Positions 46,365 to 56,560 of a stretch of DNA of 64,000 nt are shown here, in pieces. Position numbers and translations under genes: made by a program. The notes under the pieces are model-generated. The model was not told the DNA's origin, made no database searches, and saw nothing but the letters and a program-made list of their open reading frames with translations. The stretch covers positions 1-64,000 of the forward strand of contig RQOL01000387.1 in NCBI GenBank assembly GCA_013076295.1, written 5' to 3'. Within the stretch, counting starts at the first letter, position 1, and every line of letters starts with the position of its first letter. This stretch comes from Sanderia malayensis. Taxonomy: Eukaryota; Cnidaria; Scyphozoa; Semaeostomeae; Pelagiidae.

Positions 46365-46462
46365 AATTTCCATCATACTAACTTTATTTTATAACAATTT
46401 TAAATGTAACATATGCAGTAAATTTTTCATCATACTAACTTTATTTTATAACAATTTTAAGC
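46365..46462. repeat. Direct repeat of ~36 bp (3' flank of the zinc-ribbon gene)
   Basis: The block CATCATACTAACTTTATTTT followed by ATAACAATTTTAA occurs twice, about 57 bp apart. On the - strand each copy contains AATAAAG, so they may serve as polyadenylation signals for the gene ending near 46500. Confidence 0.5.
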
Positions 46463-46499
46463 AGAACATGTGCAGCATGCACTATGTGTATATAGACAT

Positions 46500-47213
46500 T
46501 TTGTCATCTTCTGATATAGACGTTTTTCATCTTGGGAATCTTCTTCTTTCTTCTGATATAGGCATTGTTTCATCTTCTGGATCTTCTTCTGATATAGACA
46601 TTTTTTCATCTTCTGAATCTTCCGTCTCAGCATTTCGAAAAATTATGCCATAGCAATCACACTGAGCGAAACCATCCCATTCTCGACCACAATCACCACA
46701 GATTGTTAACGTAGGAATTTCATCAGTGTACAATCCAGAAGTATAGCGATATAAGATGCATCTGTCCAGCCTATCATCTATCACCCCATATAGATTGAAA
46801 ATGATTTCTTTTTTTTCCTCATCTAGACTGAGAAGAATTGAAGATTTTTCTTCAATCGTTAAAAATGGAGGATAGTAACCATATAACATATCCAACAAGT
46901 CTTTAAACAGGTAGACAAGTGTTGACCCAGATTCAAAATTTGACGCATCTCCATCTATTTCATGCTTATCGGCATTCTCCCAGTGTCCTTCTTGTTCTTT
47001 GCGAAACATATCCCACGCACCATTCTTTAGAGGCTTTGCTGTATATGTACGTTGATCGCCTCTGATGAATTGAACTAATGCTTCATAATACACATTTGTA
47101 TGATACATTGGGGAAAACGGTAAACCCTCACTACAAAATGATGTAAAATGAATTTCCACCTCATCAGTTTCTTCAATATCATCTAATGAGATTTTTGATT
47201 CAAAATGATACAT
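46500..47213 (-). CDS. Polinton accessory protein with C-terminal zinc ribbon
   Basis: 228 codons from ATG 47213 (MYHFESKISLDDIEETD). No family recognised. Near residues 175-190 it has CGDCGREWDGFAQCDC, a likely four-cysteine zinc-binding knuckle. The C-terminus is an acidic repeat (SEDEKMSISEEDPEDE) whose copies have slipped, so the end of the frame is uncertain; further repeat units continue out of frame to about 46500. A - strand TATA (TTATATAAAAAG at about 47276-47287) lies about 65 bp upstream, and it shares a heat-shock-type divergent promoter with the polymerase gene. Its placement suggests an early or regulatory role; this is inference. Confidence 0.5.
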
Positions 47214-47743
47214 CTTGACTAATTACTTCTTTCTTCTTCAACGATTTATAGTTAAATGAAATCTACTCGACTATCTTTTTATATAAGTCTAAAGATGTTC
47301 CAGAAGTTTCCAGAAGCAGAAGCTTCCAGAAGTTTCCAGGAGCTATCAACCAATCAGATCACAGGGACTTACACAAAAATATCGAGGAACTGGCAAATTC
47401 ACGTTCTCGGCTCGAGATTGAATTCAAAGAACCAATCAGAAACTTTGGAATGCGACGTTCGAATGTACGCATCAAATCTCTGTCATGAGAAATGAGAAAT
47501 CAGAAACTTCTAGAAGTTTCCAGAAGCTATCAATCAATCAGATCACAGGGACTTTTCAGAAGTTTCTAGAAGTAGGGAAAGTCCCTCGGGAAAGTTCTAG
47601 AAAGTTCTATGACATCATAGAGAAGTTTCCAGAAGTGAAAAGTTCTAGAAAGTTTTAGAAGCAGAAATCTCTACACTCTGATTGGTTGATTTATGTATAT
47701 AAATCATTCTCGAAATAAAATCACTTCAAATCACGATCTAGTC
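47214..47743. promoter_or_regulatory. Divergent promoter with heat-shock-element clusters, CCAAT and TATA
   Basis: Alternating TTC/GAA units at 2-bp spacing lie at 47298-47315 (four units), 47319-47336 (four) and 47503-47525 (five). Shorter runs lie near 47555, 47594, 47622 and 47643. This is canonical heat-shock-factor syntax. CCAAT boxes occur at about 47350, 47432 and (as ATTGG) 47681-47685. TATA boxes point both ways: TATATAAA at 47696-47703 for the + polymerase gene, and a - strand TATATAA at about 47279-47286 for the zinc-ribbon gene. Heat-shock factor trimers bind three or more such units. Confidence 0.75.
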
Positions 47744-50700
47744 ATGAAGAGATCACACGAAGAAAGCGCAGCTGCTAATAATAGCAAGAAAAGAAAAATC
47801 TCTTGCTATCAATGTGGGAAAGTATTCAATAGAATGGCGAATCTAATGGCGCACAAGCGAACAACTCATAATGTACAATCGCCACCCAAATTAGTTGGCG
47901 AAGGTAGGAAAAACAAAAAGATAGATGATAAAGCATTTAAAATATATACTAAGGAAGAGGATATTGAAAATATGAAAAAGATCAAGCAGCACACCATTCG
48001 CGAACTTATGAGTGAGATATTTACACATAAGCAAGGGATAAAGTATTATATTGTTCTCGAAGTAGAATTTCATAAACCGATCGGGGATATCATATCAGAT
48101 CCACCGCCAGTATTCAGATCTGCCATCTATTCACTGCTGCGATCAGAGATTGAAGATATCGAAGAGCTTGAAGACCAAATAGACGACGCCATTACAAAGT
48201 TAAAGAATGACATAGATGAATTTACAGAAAATGGAAGCGGCTGGATATTTACAAAGTATATCAAACTGCTAGTGAAGATGTTCGACTATGAAGCAATCAA
48301 AGGTAAAAAATATTTGCAGCTACCCGCCAACATCAAAAACAAAAAGGCAGTCATTAACGTGCAAAACGATGATGATAAATGCTTCATCTGGGCAATTCTA
48401 TCTGCACTACATCCACAATCAAAACATCCACAACGAGTCGCAAAGTATCAACAGTACTTGACGAGCTTAACTGCGAGGGATTGAAATATCCAGTAAAAGT
48501 GCAAGATAAAAAGATGATTGATACATTTGAAATAAACAACAACATTTCAATCAACATCTATTTAAATGAAGATGATGAAATTATACCAGTAAGAATAGCG
48601 AAAAAAGAACTTGGAAAGCATGTGGATTTGCTACTGATAATTAATGATGATGATGAGAATCACTACTGTTGGATAAAGAGTATGAGTCGCTTGTTGGCCG
48701 GTCGCGATGGGCATAAACATTGTGGAAAGCGTTTTTACTGTCCGCTATGCCTGTCATCATGCACAAGTCAAGAAAATCTAGATAAACATAAAACATTATG
48801 TCAGAAAATCAAAATCTTCCAAGGTGTTGAATATCCCAAAGACGCAGAATTAAAGTTTGAACATTTTAAGAACCGATGCATTCTACCATTCATCATATAT
48901 GCAGATACTGAATCTATTTTGGAAAGTTCAAACAAGGGAGCTGCTTATCAAGAACACAAACCAATCAGTTATTGTATTTACGCCACATCAATCGATGATA
49001 GATGGCAACGACCGTTGGAATGTTATACCGGAGAAGATTGCATGGAGGTGTTTATGAATAGTTTAGATAAGCTAAATGAAGAAATACGAACAGTATTCAA
49101 GAAAACCATGCCAATGATTAGATTAACACCGGAAGAAAATGCGGAACATGCTGAGGCTATGCATTGCTATTGTTGCAATCAACTATTCAATGATAATGAT
49201 AGACAAAAAGTCAGTGATCATTGTCACATTACCGGAAAATACAGAGGTCCAGCTTGCAAGCATTGCAACTTCAAACATCTGGATATAGTAGAAACTATCA
49301 CACCATCCCGATCGTCTTTCACAATCTAAAAGGATATGATATGCATCATATTCTGAAGAATTTGAATGGCAGAAATGCAAAGATCATCGCCAATTCGAAA
49401 GAAAAGATCATGACTGCACAGATTGGGGGTTATTCTGAAGAAAATGAGGAAGGTAGAAATACCAATACTAATGGAATCAAATACATTGATTCATTCGCAT
49501 TTTTAAGCACCAGCTTAGCAACACTGGCCAACAACCTGCCGAAAGAAGATTTCATATCTATGAAAAAATACTTGCATGATGAGATCACCCAACAACAATA
49601 TCCTGAGATACGTAGAAATGAAGGAGAAAGAGTTACAGAATTGGAAAGAAAACGTCAAAACATGTTTGAACCGGGCGTAGCATGCAAAGATCCGCTAAAA
49701 AATTAAGATGTTTTGGATTATAGAAATTGGAAAATACCACCAAAGAGAGCTTTAACAGAAGCAGAAGATGCAGATGTCAAGAAAGCGTTTGATTTGCTGA
49801 CAAGGAAAGGTGTTTATCCCTACGACTGGGTGGATAGTATAGAAAAAATGCAAGAAACATCTCTACCACCAAAAGAAGCATTTTACAACAAACTCTATGA
49901 TTCCAGCATCAGTGATGAAGATTATACATATGCTCAACAGGTTTGGCAATTTTTCAACTGTCAGACCTTTCAAGATTATCATCAGCTATATCTGAAAACT
50001 GATGTGCTGCTGTTAGCTGATATATTTGAATCGTTCAGAAAGCAGAGTCTAAAATTCTACAAGCTTGATCCTGCTCATTATCTAACTGCTCCTTCACTAG
50101 CTTGGGATGCAATGTTCAAGATGACTGGTGTAAGCTAGAATTACTATCTGAGAAAAGAAGGACATTCACCTTATGATTGAAGATGGTATTCGGGGGGTGT
50201 TTCGATAGCAGTGAAACGTCATGCTGAATCGACGGAAAACAACACGTTGATGTACTTAGATGCAAACAATCTCTATGGATGGGCAATGTCGCAGCCAATG
50301 CCTTATGGTGGTTTCAAACAATTTACACAAGAAGAAATTAAAAACACAAACATCGACACTTTGTTGTCAAGATCTGATGAAGATATTCGCTACATTCTCA
50401 AAGTTGACTTAGAATATCCAGCTGAGTTACATGATCATCATGCAGATCTACCATTAGCACCACAAAGATTACAAGTTCAAGAAGAAATGTTATCAAAATA
50501 TCAAAGACAAGCTTATGGGGAAAAGTTTAAGTCAACACCAAAGGTAATACCAAATCTATATGACAAAAAAGAATACACCATGCATGAAAGAAATTTGAAG
50601 CAGTGTTTGGAATTGGGTTTGAAGCTAACAAAAGTTCATGAGATTATTGAATTCAAGCAAAACTTTTGGTTGAAAAAATATATTGATTTCAACACTCAAA

Positions 50701-51502
50701 AGAGAACTCAAGCAAGAAACGACTTTGAAAAAGATCTGTTCAAACTGATGAACAATTCTGTGTTTGGAAAGACGATGGAAAACGTAAGAGAAGATGGGTC
50801 AGAAATCCAAAGTTCTATGGAGTAATTGAAATTAATGAAGATACACTTTTGGTAGAGAAAAAGATTGGGAAAGATAAACTCGACAAACCAATGTATGTTG
50901 GTTTCAGCATATTAGATATTAGCAAGACATTGATGTATGATTTCCACTACAACTTTGCAAAACCAAACCTTCCAAACGTTCAACTATGCTACATGGATAC
51001 TGATAGCTTCATGTATGACATACCAATGTCTCAAGATCAAGTTAACAGAGTATTGAAAGATCATGAAGATGGATTCGATTTCAGCAACTATGATAAAGAA
51101 CATCCAAATTACTCTGTAAGAAACAAGAAAGTTATTGGGAAAATGAAAGATGAGCTCGGTGGCGGGAAAATGATAGAATTCGTCGGATTGAGATCGAAGA
51201 TGTATAGCCTCAGAATAGATGATGGGCAAACAATCAAAAGAGCGAAAGGAATTAAAAAAGATTTGGTAAAGAAGCAAATAAAGCATGAAGATTACCTAGA
51301 TTGTCTGAAAGAACAGCAAACCTATTCACACAGGCAGCGTAATATTGAATCACACAATCATACCATCTACACAACAGAAAGAACAAAGAAATCGCTGAGC
51401 TCTTTTGATGATAAGAGATACATTCTTGATAATGGTTTTAACACACTGCCATATGGGCATTATTTGCAAGAAAATGCGCAAGCTGCTGAAGAAAGATACT
51501 GA
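47744..51502 (+). pseudogene. Polinton protein-primed DNA polymerase B, multiply broken
   Basis: The start is taken at ATG 47744, because the upstream in-frame ATG lies within the TATA box. An N-terminal C2H2 finger (CYQCGKVFNRMANLMAHKR) is followed by the N-terminal region (KCFIWAILSALHP), a second Cys-rich block (CPLCLSSCTSQENLDKH), exonuclease-side motifs (FHNLKGYDMHHIL), palm motif A (MYLDANNLYGWAMSQ), motif B (KLMNNSVFGKTMENV) and motif C (CYMDTDSFMYD). Family-B protein-primed polymerases replicate Polintons and adenoviruses. Breaks seen: frameshifts near 48455, 49285, 50137-50200 and 50790 (the last with a small loss), and an in-frame stop at 49704-49706. The enzyme cannot be made as assembled. 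Confidence 0.92.
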
Positions 51503-51557
51503 GAAAAAGACATTATTTGAACATTTCTAAACTAACTGAACATTTAAGTTTTCAACA

Positions 51558-52018
51558 TTATTTTAAACTATATCTTCTATTAACATAATTGTAAACATAC
51601 AAATCATTACTTAACTTATCATTTACATTAAAATATTTATTGATTAATGAGTTCATTGTAACGTTTTTTGTTCTATTAATGAGGAAGAACATGCAATGTT
51701 GTCCACAAGTCGCACTCTCATAGGATTGAACTTGAGTTTTATTGTAAGTAAGCTTGAACGGATGAATGAAGTTTTTAAATTCTTTCAGCATAGGAGGTTC
51801 ACCAAACGAATCATAAAAATCCAAAACGCGATCATCGCTAATATAGACGGCTACCCAGTGAGTTCCTTTACCAGTAAAATTATCTTCATTGAAAATGAAT
51901 GAGCAGGGCAGTGAATGCACATCATGTTTTTGATTTCATCTTTTCCAAATACACCATGGAAATAAGGTAGCTTTTCATGTTTCAGAAGTAAGTTATTGAT
52001 TGTTATATCATCCATCAT
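51558..52018 (-). pseudogene. Adenovirus-type cysteine protease (Polinton), frameshifted
   Basis: The start ATG at 52018 overlaps the capsid-gene stop (TAATG). The first ~35 codons read in one frame and the rest (51920-51558) in another, with the break near 51905. Catalytic features visible: histidine in GKGTHWVAVYISDD, the aspartate-containing VLDFYDSFGEP, and the nucleophile in SATCGQHCMFFLI. Such proteases mature capsid proteins in adenoviruses and Polintons. Length (~150 residues) is a little short of the family. Apart from the one shift the catalytic parts are intact. Confidence 0.8.
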
Positions 52019-53330
52019 TACCAATCACGAATGATGTTTTTATGACTATCAATTTTAATTGTTCTGTCAAATTCTCCGAGAACAACAATATTCATCAAAC
52101 TTACAACAGCCGTTGCAAAATTGATGCTTATTCTCAAGTTACCCTCTCTTTTAAGCAAGTATTGTTCATCTGCACAATTTCCCTTTGGTGTCAAGTCAAA
52201 ACCATAAATTGCTGATCCTTGATTGAATCTCTCATAATCAACCAGACTAGCTGAATTGCCCAGAGTAGTCAACAGACGGCTATAGGCATCGAAATAGTCA
52301 TTATCATCATAATCCAATCTTAGAGGGGGAGTGACCTCTTGATTGTTAACAGTCACTTGTATAGCAGAAACTGATCCATGTACAAAGTTGAATGGGTTTT
52401 GTTCTGAAGATCCATTAAATGCAGAATTATCCACAAGAGCAAAAAACAATCTGTTTGGTACTTTTCCATTAAACACATTGTCTTGAACCCAGCTCGTTGT
52501 TGCAGCGGGGACCAAATAGTTTGCCATATGGGGTTGACAAAGAGGATAATTTGCAGGAGTTTTCATCAGAGTCCTTTCAATTCCTTTCAATACTGCATCT
52601 TTAACGTGGATATGGCGAAGTATCAATTTCACTTCATAAATGAAAAGCTGTGGAGATGTTCCAGTTTTGCTCATTAAACAAAACAAATTACTGTTGGGAC
52701 TCAATCGCCATTGAAGACGTACGCCAGGTAGTAGGTATTTGAGTTGATTGCAAATGTTAACATGGGGTTTTGTTAACACTTTGACTTTCTCGCTGTCGTC
52801 AAATGGCGCAGATCTTGTGTTCAATCCTTGATTTTTCGCTGATGCCGTATTCGTTGGGTAAGCAGCATCTTCCTTACCTAGTGTGTCACTGGCCCAGTTT
52901 GTCATTTTCAAATAGTTTTCAGCTTTAGTTTCGTCAAACGACAACATTGTTTCCAAGTAAGATTGGTATGCATACATCCCGTTTGCTTCTGTGACAGGGG
53001 TGTCATTCAAAACCAGCTCTATCTGCTTCCACATAGATTGACCAATGTTATTTACTACTCCTACAAATTCTGCAGTTGTTTTTCCAATATCAGCTCCATT
53101 TGCTTTCTTAATAGCAAGAGTTGAGACGAAATAAGAATGATTCAAATCAATCATATGATCTGGCTGGGCAGGAATGTCAAACACAACAGTCTGCTTTGAG
53201 GAATTGAGAGCAGCAGTTTGTGGAAAATACTCAACATCTTTAAAATAATCAACATGCTTTGAACTATCGGTGTACTGAATAAATCTAAACTCTCACTAGG
53301 GCACTCAGTATATTCTGTTTTTATACTCAT
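52018..53330 (-). pseudogene. Polinton major capsid protein (double jelly-roll), one frameshift
   Basis: The start ATG 53330 overlaps the stop of a 35-codon ORF (ATGA). An initial stretch with TECPSESLDLFSTP is followed by a frame change near 53250. The remainder is open for about 390 codons to 52018, with MIDLNHSYFVSTLAIKKANG, NIGQSMWKQIELVLND and RNIIVRDW-like C-terminal sequence (SHKNIIRDW). Gene position next to the protease, size (~435 residues) and sequence style match Polinton/adintovirus major capsid proteins. The protein forms trimeric capsomers in the family. Confidence 0.78.
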
Positions 53331-53434
53331 TGTAACAATTTCTTCTTCAGCAGTTTCTTCAACAAATTTTTTCTCAAATCTGGACGCTTTGCTTTAGGCT
53401 TCTTGCTCTTATTTGGCATGAAGATCCCTCTCAT
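53327..53434 (-). CDS. Small highly basic ORF (35 codons), core-peptide-like
   Basis: ATG at 53434, stop 53329-53327, overlapping the capsid-gene ATG as ATGA. Composition is extreme: about 14 lysines or arginines in 35 residues, with NKSKKPKAKRP followed by an amphipathic leucine/lysine helix (LLKKLLKKKLLQ). It follows the pX-like gene by 11 nt. By size, charge and position it resembles a DNA-condensing core peptide, or could be the out-of-frame tail of the pX-like gene. No homology can be claimed from sequence this short. Confidence 0.5.
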   Translation of the reverse strand: MRGIFMPNKSKKPKAKRPDLRKNLLKKLLKKKLLQ

Positions 53435-53445
53435 GGTGCTTTCTT

Positions 53446-53853
53446 TTATAGTTCTTTTAGGACGGCTCCTTGATTTCCTACCAGTGGCAGGCTGCTTCTT
53501 ACTGCAGAGCGCTTCTTGGCAGGTGGTTTTTTTGCTTTTTTTACGACATTTACAATTTCTTCAGTAGCTTTTCTTTTAATTCCTCTCATAGAAGATTGTG
53601 CGGTATCTTTCATAACATTTTTAACATTTTCACCCGCTAACACTCGATCAACCGCCTTTTCTCCAAAATCTTTTAAAACAGGAAGTATAACTTTTTTTGT
53701 AGATTTTAGTCCTTGCTTTTTCAAAACTGGTATTGCAGCTTTAACAGCTCTTTTGAAAATAGACCCAGCTTTCTTGAAAATAGTACCTACTCCTCTCCCA
53801 CGCTGGGAAGCATAGAAATATGGAGTTGATTTGTAAATTGGAAAATCATACAT
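53446..53853 (-). CDS. Basic virion protein, adenovirus pX/pVI-like
   Basis: 135 codons starting MYDFPIYKSTPYFY, then QRGRGVGTIFKKAGSIFKRA and a long lysine-rich amphipathic region (KAAIPVLKKQGLKSTKKV, GIKRKATEEIVNVVKKAKK). The N-terminal YF-x-QRGRG motif followed by a basic helix is the hallmark of the small pX-like protein encoded beside the capsid gene in Polintons. A role in DNA condensation or membrane interaction is expected. Its ATG overlaps the upstream stop by 8 nt (ATGTATGA). Confidence 0.7.
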   Translation of the reverse strand: MYDFPIYKSTPYFYASQRGRGVGTIFKKAGSIFKRAVKAAIPVLKKQGLKSTKKVILPVLKDFGEKAVDRVLAGENVKNVMKDTAQSSMRGIKRKATEEIVNVVKKAKKPPAKKRSAVRSSLPLVGNQGAVLKEL

Positions 53854-54856
53854 GCTTTCTTCTAAAATGTAGCAAGAATGTTGTCTTTGTCTTGTAAAAT
53901 TGTATATCTTTTCCTAGCTCGTTGTAGACTTTTATAGTAAATTCGTTTATGTCGTTGTACAGCAACGGATAGTAGAACAGATTTTCAAATTCTACAAAAT
54001 TCAGCACATGTTTGTTAATCTTCAATGGAATGAAACGTAACAATGGTGTGCTAATTTTTCCGACTACACGGTAGTCTAGCATGGAGCAATATATAAACAT
54101 ATTCTTCCCTTCTGCGTTGACTTGGAAATCTTGATCACCAGTCACATCAGTTGTTCTTTCGATAGCCTTGAATGTATGATTTGATAGTAATCCAATAGGT
54201 GGATCTAGACTACTTGTAAACGGGCAAGGTGTCCATCTCACATCTCTATAATAAACATTATTTATATTGCGACTATATTCCTGCACATCTTCAACAAAAC
54301 CAAACAATTTACATAAATCTTTTCCCATTGCAATTCTTTTCGCATACTTTGGAAATGTTATCTTGACTTTTGAATCCACAATTGAAAACTCTGGTCCACC
54401 TTCATAAGATAAACCTAAATCATTTACATACTCTTTCAGTTCCCCCTCTTGTTTTTTTACGTTTTCATTGAAAATTGCAACGATTTCTCTCATTGTGAAT
54501 TTTTTAATAGTATCTCCACTCGAGATTTCATCATAGAAGTCGCGATATTGTATCCATCTCTCAGGTTTATCTGCTGCTTGATTCCATTTTTTCGTATATT
54601 CATTACTTGACGCTACTCTCACATTTAACTCATCAAAGCCAACCTTATCAGTGCCAAGTTGCATCAATCCACACATTTTCCAACTATTGTAAACACCATG
54701 TTTAAATTGAGCAGGATCAAATACAAGTCTATCACTCAGCTCATAGATCATTTCTACCAGCGCCACTTCCCATTTTCCATGTAAATGTAATTGTTCTTTA
54801 AGTTTTATTTTTCCATCAGAATCAGTAGGACATGTGAGGTAAAAATCATTAATCAT
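53846..54856 (-). CDS. Polinton structural-protein candidate (second WEVAL paralog)
   Basis: I prefer the ATG at 54856 (MINDFYLTCPTDSDG), overlapping the previous stop by 8 nt, over the one 13 codons upstream. Near residue 30 it has LHGKWEVALVEMIYE, a motif shared with the neighbour at 55208-56242 (KRKWEMALLQMTLP). About 337 residues, mixed beta-type composition, no membrane segment. The motif and placement between integrase and capsid genes match conserved Polinton genes thought to encode penton or minor capsid proteins; assignment of which one is uncertain. Confidence 0.55.
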   Translation of the reverse strand: MINDFYLTCPTDSDGKIKLKEQLHLHGKWEVALVEMIYELSDRLVFDPAQFKHGVYNSWKMCGLMQLGTDKVGFDELNVRVASSNEYTKKWNQAADKPERWIQYRDFYDEISSGDTIKKFTMREIVAIFNENVKKQEGELKEYVNDLGLSYEGGPEFSIVDSKVKITFPKYAKRIAMGKDLCKLFGFVEDVQEYSRNINNVYYRDVRWTPCPFTSSLDPPIGLLSNHTFKAIERTTDVTGDQDFQVNAEGKNMFIYCSMLDYRVVGKISTPLLRFIPLKINKHVLNFVEFENLFYYPLLYNDINEFTIKVYNELGKDIQFYKTKTTFLLHFRRKHV

Positions 54857-55211
54857 CTTTAACGAATGATAAATCAATTTGACAATTTTCTTCAAATTTA
54901 TCTGATATATCTTCCAGAGTTTCCCAGTTGATAATTTTAATATCGAATGATTTTATGTTAGATCTTGTTACTCTATACGTTGCTGGATTTATAGTTGATC
55001 TGTGAATTGATTTTGAATCGTCAATAACTAGCCCCAATAGAGGAACAGCATCCTTACTTATAATGAAATTGCAACAAACAGCAAACACTTTTTCACTCTC
55101 ATCTTTTTCTTTTTTATTTAATGTACAAGCAATCATACTACATTTCCAATTAGTATCCACTGGAAGTGGATTATCAAAATTTACATGTCTATTATTTAGT
55201 GTCACATTCAT
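54849..55211 (-). CDS. Conserved Polinton hypothetical protein
   Basis: 120 codons from MNVTLNNRHVNFDNPLP. Contains FAVCCNFIISKDAVPLLGLV and no recognised motif. The ATG overlaps the upstream gene's stop as ATGA, and its own stop overlaps the next start by 8 nt. Lying between two WEVAL-type structural candidates, it is probably a virion or assembly factor. Function unknown. Confidence 0.45.
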   Translation of the reverse strand: MNVTLNNRHVNFDNPLPVDTNWKCSMIACTLNKKEKDESEKVFAVCCNFIISKDAVPLLGLVIDDSKSIHRSTINPATYRVTRSNIKSFDIKIINWETLEDISDKFEENCQIDLSFVKDD

Positions 55212-56242
55212 ATTACTGGCCTAATTCGAACGGTCAGTGATGTTTCTCCAATATACTGCTTTGCGGAATAGAGAGATGTTAATTTTATAGGATTTCCATC
55301 ATCATCTACCAATTTTATTTGAATTTGTTGAAACTGCAGCCTCTCCAGTGGTGTGTAAATTATATTCTTTGGAGCGTAATATCTAACATATGTATCGAGA
55401 TCTGTATCGTAAAATGCTAGTTTTCTCAAAACTCTTCGTTTGTTAACACCTCCAAGATAGTTGCTTTCCAATAGATCACATTCTACATTTATAGAAGTAT
55501 GTTCATTTAGATGAACACCGTCCTTTATTCTGCTTAAGCAGTTTATCTTTCCTCCAGTCAGCGAGTCACCATCTGCCTTCCTTTTGTAAACAATCAGTTT
55601 CATTGTTTGACTGGATTGTATACTATCAGAAATCTTGTAGTGAAAGTATTTGACTATTGAGCCATTTGGTAAAGTGTGGGTGACCTGATCTTCTAAACCA
55701 AGAAAATGTGCCAAAGGTCTTGAAAATGTTATTAAAAGTGCACTAGTATATCTCCGTCTTTTACCTCCATGAGTTGCAAAGCCTAATGTTTTCAAATCAT
55801 CTTTCATTTCAAACTGTATCTTTCCATCAATTAATGATACTGATAACATGTTTTTTAATATGTACCCAAATTCAGGGAAATCCAAGACTCTATCATTGAA
55901 AAGTCTTTTGAATTCATAATACATCAGAGTATTATCACGGGTTTCGATAATTTCTTTATCAAGACGGATCTTTTCATAGAAAAAACCATCTGTACCCCAA
56001 GAAATCAATTTTCCATCTTCATCGGTAATAGTCACATACTCGTTGGAAATTGAAAACCAGTATTGATCATGTAATGATTTTTCTCCTCTATCTGGCAGCG
56101 TCATTTGTAGTAATGCCATTTCCCATTTTCTTTTATTGTTTAATTGAAAAACGTGAGGTAAATCAACTGTGAAATCTACTAGTTTTAATCTATCAGTAAC
56201 AAATCCCGAAGGAAGAACCAAGTCAAATTCTTCATCAATCAT
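55208..56242 (-). CDS. Polinton structural-protein candidate (first WEVAL paralog)
   Basis: 344 codons from MIDEEFDLVLPSGFVTDRL. Near residue 38 KRKWEMALLQMTLPDRG aligns with WEVALVEMIYE of the neighbour, so the two are probably paralogs. C-terminus LTVRIRPVI. The start overlaps the chromodomain stop and its stop overlaps the next start, both as ATGA. Likely a penton/minor-capsid-type protein by context. The duplicate at 60.73-61.15 kb contains only its N-terminal ~140 codons. Confidence 0.55.
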   Translation of the reverse strand: MIDEEFDLVLPSGFVTDRLKLVDFTVDLPHVFQLNNKRKWEMALLQMTLPDRGEKSLHDQYWFSISNEYVTITDEDGKLISWGTDGFFYEKIRLDKEIIETRDNTLMYYEFKRLFNDRVLDFPEFGYILKNMLSVSLIDGKIQFEMKDDLKTLGFATHGGKRRRYTSALLITFSRPLAHFLGLEDQVTHTLPNGSIVKYFHYKISDSIQSSQTMKLIVYKRKADGDSLTGGKINCLSRIKDGVHLNEHTSINVECDLLESNYLGGVNKRRVLRKLAFYDTDLDTYVRYYAPKNIIYTPLERLQFQQIQIKLVDDDGNPIKLTSLYSAKQYIGETSLTVRIRPVI

Positions 56243-56560
56243 ATTGTCTCTAATTGACTTTCAGCTACCCACTCATCAAACTGGGGAGGATAACCTCTCC
56301 ACCTGATTAAATAGAAGTTTTTACCTCTTTTTTTCTTAGTTTCCAACACTTGCTCAACGACGAAGGTTTTTGGAAGATACACATGTTGTAGCTCCTCTTT
56401 ATAGAAGCGATCATCTATCTCTTCATCTTGGAGATCTTCAATTTTATACATTACTGGATACCTTTCTTTAAATACTTTGCTAATCTTGAATATTTCTTCA
56501 GTATAATTTTGTAAATAACCTTTCTTAAACATTCTCTTCTTCAAACTCAGTCTTACATAA
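56239..56560 (-). CDS. Integrase C-terminal chromodomain part (separate frame)
   Basis: Reads RMFKKGYLQNYTEEIFKISK, then a chromodomain (FVVEQVLETKKKRGKNFYLI, WRGYPPQFDEWVAESQLE). It is the natural C-terminal part of the Polinton integrase but lies -1 relative to it; the switch is within the A-rich stretch near 56585-56600. Chromodomains of this type bind methylated histone tails and target integration. The same split is present in the second copy. Confidence 0.8.

Noticed and set aside
47256..47495. 79-codon frame starting MKSTRLSFYISLKMF
   Set aside because: Runs through the TATA box and heat-shock-type arrays of the divergent promoter.
47693..47743. Polymerase start at 47693
   Set aside because: That ATG overlaps the TATA box; the in-frame ATG at 47744 fits the promoter spacing.
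53846..54895. Upstream start at 54895 for the second structural gene
   Set aside because: The extra 13 residues overlap the neighbouring gene out of frame; the ATG at 54856 overlaps the upstream stop like the other junctions.
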